From Lachnospiraceae bacterium (GTDB taxonomy: Bacteria > Bacillota > Clostridia > Lachnospirales > Lachnospiraceae), in assembly GCA_017539565.1 (NCBI GenBank), contig JAFYCS010000056.1:1-35528 (forward strand): a stretch of DNA of 35,528 bases, read 5' to 3'. The translations under genes and the position numbers were made by a program. Position 1 is the stretch's first letter, and every line of letters begins with the position of its first letter. The notes below the pieces were generated by a model. It was not told the origin of the DNA and ran no database searches. It saw nothing but the letters and a program-made list of their open reading frames with translations. Positions 31,954 through 35,528 of the stretch are shown here, in pieces.

Positions 31954-33012
31954 ATGGGTTTTAAGAAGAAGAATTTATTCACTGTATTAACTTTAATAGC
32001 AATGCCGGTGATGCTTGGCAGCTGTGTTTCTGACACAGCTGCGGGCACGCCGGCTGTTTTAGATTCCGAAGAGGAAGCTTCGGATCTGATAACCATAGGC
32101 TTCTCACAGCTGGGTGCCGAATCCGACTGGCGCAGCGCCAATACACAATCCATGCTGGAGAGCTTCACCGAAGAATACGGTTACAACATGATATATGAAA
32201 ACGGCCAGCAAAAGCAGTCCCTGCAGATGACTGCCCTGCGCAGCTTCATCCAGCAGGATGTGGATTACATAGCCCTGGCCCCCGTTACCGAAAGCGGCTG
32301 GGACGGTGTTCTCGAAGAAGCTAAGGAAGCAGGCATACCTGTTATACTGGTGGACCGCCGTGTAGACTCAGACAAAAGCCTCTACAGCTGCTGGCTGGGT
32401 TCCGATTTCGAGCTTGAAAGCCGCAAGCTCTGCGAATGGCTTGATTCCTATACACAGGCCAAGGGCTTAGCTCCCTCCGATCTTAATATAATCCATATAC
32501 AGGGAAATACAGGTTCCACAGCACAGATAGGCCGCACCCGCGGTCTGGCAAACGCAGCACGCGAAAAAGGCTGGAAGATACTGGGCCAGATGAGTGCGGA
32601 CTTCACCCAGACAAAGGGCCGTGAAGTTACTGCCTCATTCCTGCGCCGTTATGATAATATAAATGTAGTTTATTGTGAAAACGACAACGAGGCCATAGGT
32701 GCCATCGAAGCCATAGAGGCCGCAGGCCTCTGCGCCGGTCCCGATATAAATAACGGTGATATACTGGTACTGTCTTTTGACGGTACTGCCGAAGGCGCAC
32801 TGGAACTGGCCCGGGAAGGAAAGATCGCGGCCATCGCCGAATGTAATCCCCTGCACGGGCCTAAAGTACGTGCACTTATAGAAGAGCTGAGAGCCGGAAA
32901 AGAAGTTTCCAAATTTAATTATGTAGATGAGCGTATCTTCAGTTCGCTTCCCGAGGTAAGCTCCGTCACCGTTGACGGGATCTCTTATCCTATCGAGAAC
33001 ATCGATAACTAA
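31954..33012 (+). CDS. Second sugar-binding lipoprotein (YtfQ-like)
   Basis: A 352-aa lipoprotein: MGFKKKNLFTVLTLIAMPVM then LGSC (Cys24), followed by a sugar-binding domain beginning ITIGFSQLGAESDWRSANTQ. This is closer to the E. coli YtfQ start (GFSQVGAESGWR-type) than the first binding protein in this operon. Shared segments with the first are DYIALAPVTESGWDGVLEEA, IHIQGNTGSTAQIGRTRGL and VVYCENDNEAIGAIEAIE, so they are diverged paralogues. The start directly follows the permease stop (TAG then ATG). It could widen substrate range, feed the same transporter, or present sugar to the YesM-type kinase. Confidence 0.9.
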   Translation: MGFKKKNLFTVLTLIAMPVMLGSCVSDTAAGTPAVLDSEEEASDLITIGFSQLGAESDWRSANTQSMLESFTEEYGYNMIYENGQQKQSLQMTALRSFIQQDVDYIALAPVTESGWDGVLEEAKEAGIPVILVDRRVDSDKSLYSCWLGSDFELESRKLCEWLDSYTQAKGLAPSDLNIIHIQGNTGSTAQIGRTRGLANAAREKGWKILGQMSADFTQTKGREVTASFLRRYDNINVVYCENDNEAIGAIEAIEAAGLCAGPDINNGDILVLSFDGTAEGALELAREGKIAAIAECNPLHGPKVRALIEELRAGKEVSKFNYVDERIFSSLPEVSSVTVDGISYPIENIDN

Positions 33013-33026
33013 AGGAGTAGAATAAA

Positions 33027-34607
33027 ATGAAAAACAGACTTGTACGTAACCTGACTAAAACCATGTTAGCAGCTGTATCGCTGCTTTCTCTCTGCGCCTG
33101 CGAATCAGACAGGTCCGGGCGCGGCACTATACCCGATGACAGACTGGAGGGCGATGAAGACCCCACCCCCACCGCCGAGCCTACCCAGGGTACGGAACCC
33201 GAAACACCGACACCGACTGAAGCTCCTGTCGAAGGAAAAAGAGAACTGACGGATGAGGAAATTGAAAGACTGAACAATGATCTGACTGTAGAATATAACG
33301 GCTTCTTTCTCTGTGACTATCCCTGTCCCGAGTATATAGACTGGAACACCGTGCTGTATGACGGCGGGGGCATCAAAGTGGATTTTACCGAAGATATGTA
33401 TGAGGCATATGTCAAAGAGTTTGAAGACGTCATGACCGGTATAACCGCGATATATACAGACGATCTGGAAGCGTATGTAAAGCGTACCACCGGAACGGAG
33501 TATTCTCAGGCCATAAACTACCTTTACTGGGATTATATGTATTCATACGATATGTACTGCCATGCTCACGGCGATACCAATTATATGCCCATTACCATCA
33601 CCTCCGGAGAAGTTGACGGAGATATCTATTACCTGCATTACAATAAACCGGATGATATTTATTATACGGAACGCGATTATCTCATGACCCTGCGTCTTAT
33701 TAACGGCAGTGATGTACAGTTCATCTCCAACATGCCCGAAGATGAACCTACAATGGCTCTTCTGGCTTCCATGGATTTCTATGAATATAAAGAAGATATC
33801 CCGGATCCTGCTCCCATACAGTATATCGATGCGGGACTTACGGACAGTGATGAACCTTACGGCATAGGCTGGGCCGTGATCACCGCAAAGCAGGACAATA
33901 CTACATTTATTGTCAACAGGGCAGATATCAGCGATGATTACAAATTGTCACTTACCTGGGAAAATGTCTTCCTTCCCGGCAAAGAGCTCTGCAATATTAC
34001 ACTTGATAAGGATGAAAGCTTTGCACTGTATGTTAATTCACCCTGGAATCCCACGATCCATATGAGCGCAATGCAGGGTAATTTTTACGCTTCCTACTGG
34101 TTCGGTCAGGATAACGGACATCACAATGAACAGGATAACGGTCTGCCTGCACCCAGGATGCTGGCCGGCTATGACAGGGATGCCCGGGGTTATGGTACCG
34201 ATCCTAAAACCATTTTACAGTTCTTTAATATGCTTGAGGGTAACTGGCTCTACTTCGATGGCATCGGTGATCCTGCTGCGACTTTCTACTATGACGGCTA
34301 TGTTTTCCGTCTCAAGGGAGATAACGATTTAGGCTACTATGAATTCTATACAGACGGAGAGAACTTCTTTTCCAGCAGCAGTATTCCCGACAGCATAAGC
34401 ATCTATGCAAACACAGATATCTCCGATCCGCTGCCCAAAGGCAATTATGATAAGGATGCTCCCTCTTCATATTCGGTCACTGTAACTGAGACCGCAGCCG
34501 AGCGTATGCTTACCCTTACGGTTATCGATGAAAAGCAGAACGTACTCTCTTACCTGTTACCTGACGGAGAAGACAAGACTTCCTTTGAGTTCCACATCTT
34601 TAAATAA
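33027..34607 (+). CDS. Large lipoprotein of unknown function
   Basis: A 526-aa secreted lipoprotein with signal MKNRLVRNLTKTMLAAVSLL and a lipobox ending LCAC (Cys25 most likely). Residues 40-70 are an acidic Pro-Thr-Glu spacer. The rest, rich in Tyr, Asp and Asn, is probably beta-rich and folded, with segments such as YWDYMYSYDMYCHAHGDTNY and YASYWFGQDNGHHNEQDNG. I do not recognise a family. It starts 14 nt after the second binding protein with AAAGGAG as ribosome site, so it is in the transporter operon and may bind or process the same glycan at the surface; this is inference. There is no separate plus-strand terminator apart from the long palindrome that follows. Confidence 0.8.
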   Translation: MKNRLVRNLTKTMLAAVSLLSLCACESDRSGRGTIPDDRLEGDEDPTPTAEPTQGTEPETPTPTEAPVEGKRELTDEEIERLNNDLTVEYNGFFLCDYPCPEYIDWNTVLYDGGGIKVDFTEDMYEAYVKEFEDVMTGITAIYTDDLEAYVKRTTGTEYSQAINYLYWDYMYSYDMYCHAHGDTNYMPITITSGEVDGDIYYLHYNKPDDIYYTERDYLMTLRLINGSDVQFISNMPEDEPTMALLASMDFYEYKEDIPDPAPIQYIDAGLTDSDEPYGIGWAVITAKQDNTTFIVNRADISDDYKLSLTWENVFLPGKELCNITLDKDESFALYVNSPWNPTIHMSAMQGNFYASYWFGQDNGHHNEQDNGLPAPRMLAGYDRDARGYGTDPKTILQFFNMLEGNWLYFDGIGDPAATFYYDGYVFRLKGDNDLGYYEFYTDGENFFSSSSIPDSISIYANTDISDPLPKGNYDKDAPSSYSVTVTETAAERMLTLTVIDEKQNVLSYLLPDGEDKTSFEFHIFK

Positions 34608-34655
34608 AAAAAAGGTGACAGGCACTTTGTACAAAAGTACAAAGTGCCTGTCACC
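34606..34655 (-). terminator. Perfect 19-bp hairpin terminator / widespread palindrome
   Basis: GGTGACAGGCACTTTGTAC (34614-34632) is exactly repeated in inverse after an AAAA loop (34637-34655). On the minus strand eight T residues follow, making a strong terminator for the zinc-ribbon lipoprotein gene. On the plus strand the A-run precedes the hairpin and no T-run follows, so it is at most a weak stop for the transporter operon. The GTGACAGGCAC core is a palindrome arm I recall from intergenic repeats of many Firmicutes. Confidence 0.88.
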
Positions 34656-34663
34656 ATCTAAAC

Positions 34664-34870
34664 TTACATATCGTTTAATATTGCATCCTGAAGTTCTTTG
34701 ATCTCTTTGTAGCAATCGTCGCACAGAGTGACTTTCTCATCTGCGATAGTAGCGATATGCTTAAGACCGCTCTTTTCCTCGCCACAGCCGTCACATACAA
34801 ATGAACCGCATCCTGCCAGAGACATAGCGGCTACGACAGCCATACACAATACTGCAAGTTTCTTTTTCAT
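34664..34870 (-). CDS. Small lipoprotein with two CxxC motifs (zinc-ribbon-like)
   Basis: A 68-aa lipoprotein from the ATG at 34870 (GGAGG 8 nt upstream): MKKKLAVLCMAVVAAMSLAG then Cys21. The mature ~48 residues hold FVCDGCGEEKSG and, 20 residues on, VTLCDDCYKEIKEL, two CxxC pairs in zinc-ribbon spacing. Such a metal or redox site on an exported, membrane-tethered mini-protein is unusual. The longer frame start at 34933 lies within the -35 box and is rejected. It has its own promoter and strong terminator, so it is a single-gene unit. Function unknown. Confidence 0.8.
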   Translation of the reverse strand: MKKKLAVLCMAVVAAMSLAGCGSFVCDGCGEEKSGLKHIATIADEKVTLCDDCYKEIKELQDAILNDM

Positions 34871-34904
34871 TTCTTTTTCCTCCGTATAATTTAATACGCA
34901 GGGT

Positions 34905-34933
34905 ATACTAACACATGCGTGCAGTGGATGCAA
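34905..34933 (-). promoter_or_regulatory. Promoter of the zinc-ribbon lipoprotein gene
   Basis: TTGCAT (34933-34928), a 17-nt spacer ending TGT and TAGTAT (34910-34905), an extended -10 form. It is like the liv operon promoter in having TGTTAG at the -10. Confidence 0.6.
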
Positions 34934-34969
34934 GCATATTCCGTGTTTTATTTTCTATTTACAAATACC

Positions 34970-34979
34970 TGTATAATGT
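34970..34979 (+). promoter_or_regulatory. Candidate -10 region upstream of the AEC transporter gene
   Basis: A TATAAT-containing stretch (TGTATAATGT) lies about 80 nt before the transporter start, in the divergent spacer. No clear -35 is present at 17 nt. The rest of the 34934-35060 spacer shows no other gene. Confidence 0.3.
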
Positions 34980-35060
34980 ATAGAATAGGAGGCTGTGAAA
35001 TAAAAAAGAGGCGCGTTTGATCAGACACTAAGCCGGGCACCGCCGCCGTGGAGATAAAAA

Positions 35061-35528
35061 ATGAGTTTGTCGATAATCCTTCAGCAGATGGGTGTCATCT
35101 GCATCCTGGTGTCCATAGGAATACTGTTACAGAAAAAAGATGTGGTCGATGCCCTTACATCAAAGAAGCTTTCAGCCATAGTTGTGGATGTATGTAATCC
35201 GGCCATGATAATGGCATCTATACTTGGCGGCGATATAACTGCCACACATCAGGACCTTATCTATGCCGCTATCCTTGGCGCTGCTTTTTATACCCTGCTC
35301 ATACTCATAGGCCTGGTGATGTCGCACATACTACGCGTGGCACCGGATAAGCGTAAGTTCTATAATCTTATGAGTGTCTATACCAATACGGGATTCCTGG
35401 GCATCCCTGTAGCAAAAGCCATACTTCCCGCTAACGCAATAATATACGTTATAGTCATAAACGTATTCTACAGCCTTCTGTTCTACACTCACGGGCTTAC
35501 AGTACTTGGAAAAGGCCCTGATAATAAG
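35061..35528 (+). CDS. AEC-family (auxin efflux carrier-like) transporter, N-terminal part
   Basis: The first 156 codons of a membrane transporter cut by the window edge. The translation MSLSIILQQMGVICILVSIG followed by ILLQKKDVVDALTSKKLSAIVVDV and NPAMIMASIL is the first half of a Mem_trans/AEC protein, including the conserved Asn-Pro in the second helix. SVYTNTGFLGIPVAKAIL is the family TNxGFxGxP motif. Five or so helices are visible. Relatives carry malate, other organic acids or unknown anions in bacteria; the substrate cannot be told. The ribosome site is GGAGAT 6 nt upstream. Confidence 0.88.
   Translation, partial: MSLSIILQQMGVICILVSIGILLQKKDVVDALTSKKLSAIVVDVCNPAMIMASILGGDITATHQDLIYAAILGAAFYTLLILIGLVMSHILRVAPDKRKFYNLMSVYTNTGFLGIPVAKAILPANAIIYVIVINVFYSLLFYTHGLTVLGKGPDNK

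Overview
The window looks like chromosomal DNA from an anaerobic, Gram-positive member of the Clostridia, most likely a Lachnospiraceae relative. The reasons are a SigI/RsgI pair, a large Bacillus-type SRP RNA, FliW, an SPQTG-anchored pilin-like adhesin, lipoprotein solute-binding proteins with Gly/Ser/Thr linkers, many Pro-Thr stalks and sigma-A promoters. Genus cannot be fixed from sequence alone. No phage, transposase or CRISPR array was seen; most of the window is ordinary chromosome with some accessory surface genes.

Left part (1-5.2 kb, minus strand): a branched-chain amino-acid-type ABC importer in the order livK-livH-livM-livG-livF, followed after 27 nt by the start of carB (carbamoyl-phosphate synthase large chain), which runs off the window. 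A sigma-A promoter lies upstream of livK and a ~150-bp palindromic element sits between livK and livH. Next (5.4-8.3 kb, minus) is a compact operon with a good promoter and terminator: sigI, rsgI (anti-sigma factor with a Pro-Thr stalk but no sensor domain I can recognise), and a cytidylate-kinase-like gene.

Middle (8.3-24 kb): fliW with its own promoter and terminator; a YfbK-like von Willebrand A protein; divergently, a 779-aa protein with a cyclic-nucleotide-binding-like N-terminus that appears to be leaderless; then on the minus strand a 1616-aa wall-anchored adhesin with three nearly identical 390-bp repeats followed by a putative glycosyltransferase; then a translationally coupled pair of large polytopic membrane proteins (DUF2298/GT-C-like). 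Directly upstream of that pair is a non-coding RNA gene, the large SRP RNA (scRNA, ffs), with a consensus promoter. A membrane diguanylate cyclase, also apparently leaderless, lies upstream of it.

Right part (25-34.6 kb, plus strand): a YesN/YesM-type two-component system followed by a sugar ABC importer resembling E. coli YtfQRT-YjfF (galactofuranose), with the unusual feature of two solute-binding lipoproteins, one at each end of the transporter genes, and then a large lipoprotein of unknown function. The likely logic is extracellular sugar sensing by the kinase, transcriptional activation by the AraC-type regulator, and uptake through the transporter. The window ends with a tiny lipoprotein carrying a CxxC...CxxC zinc-ribbon-like motif (minus) and the start of an AEC-family transporter (plus, truncated by the window edge).
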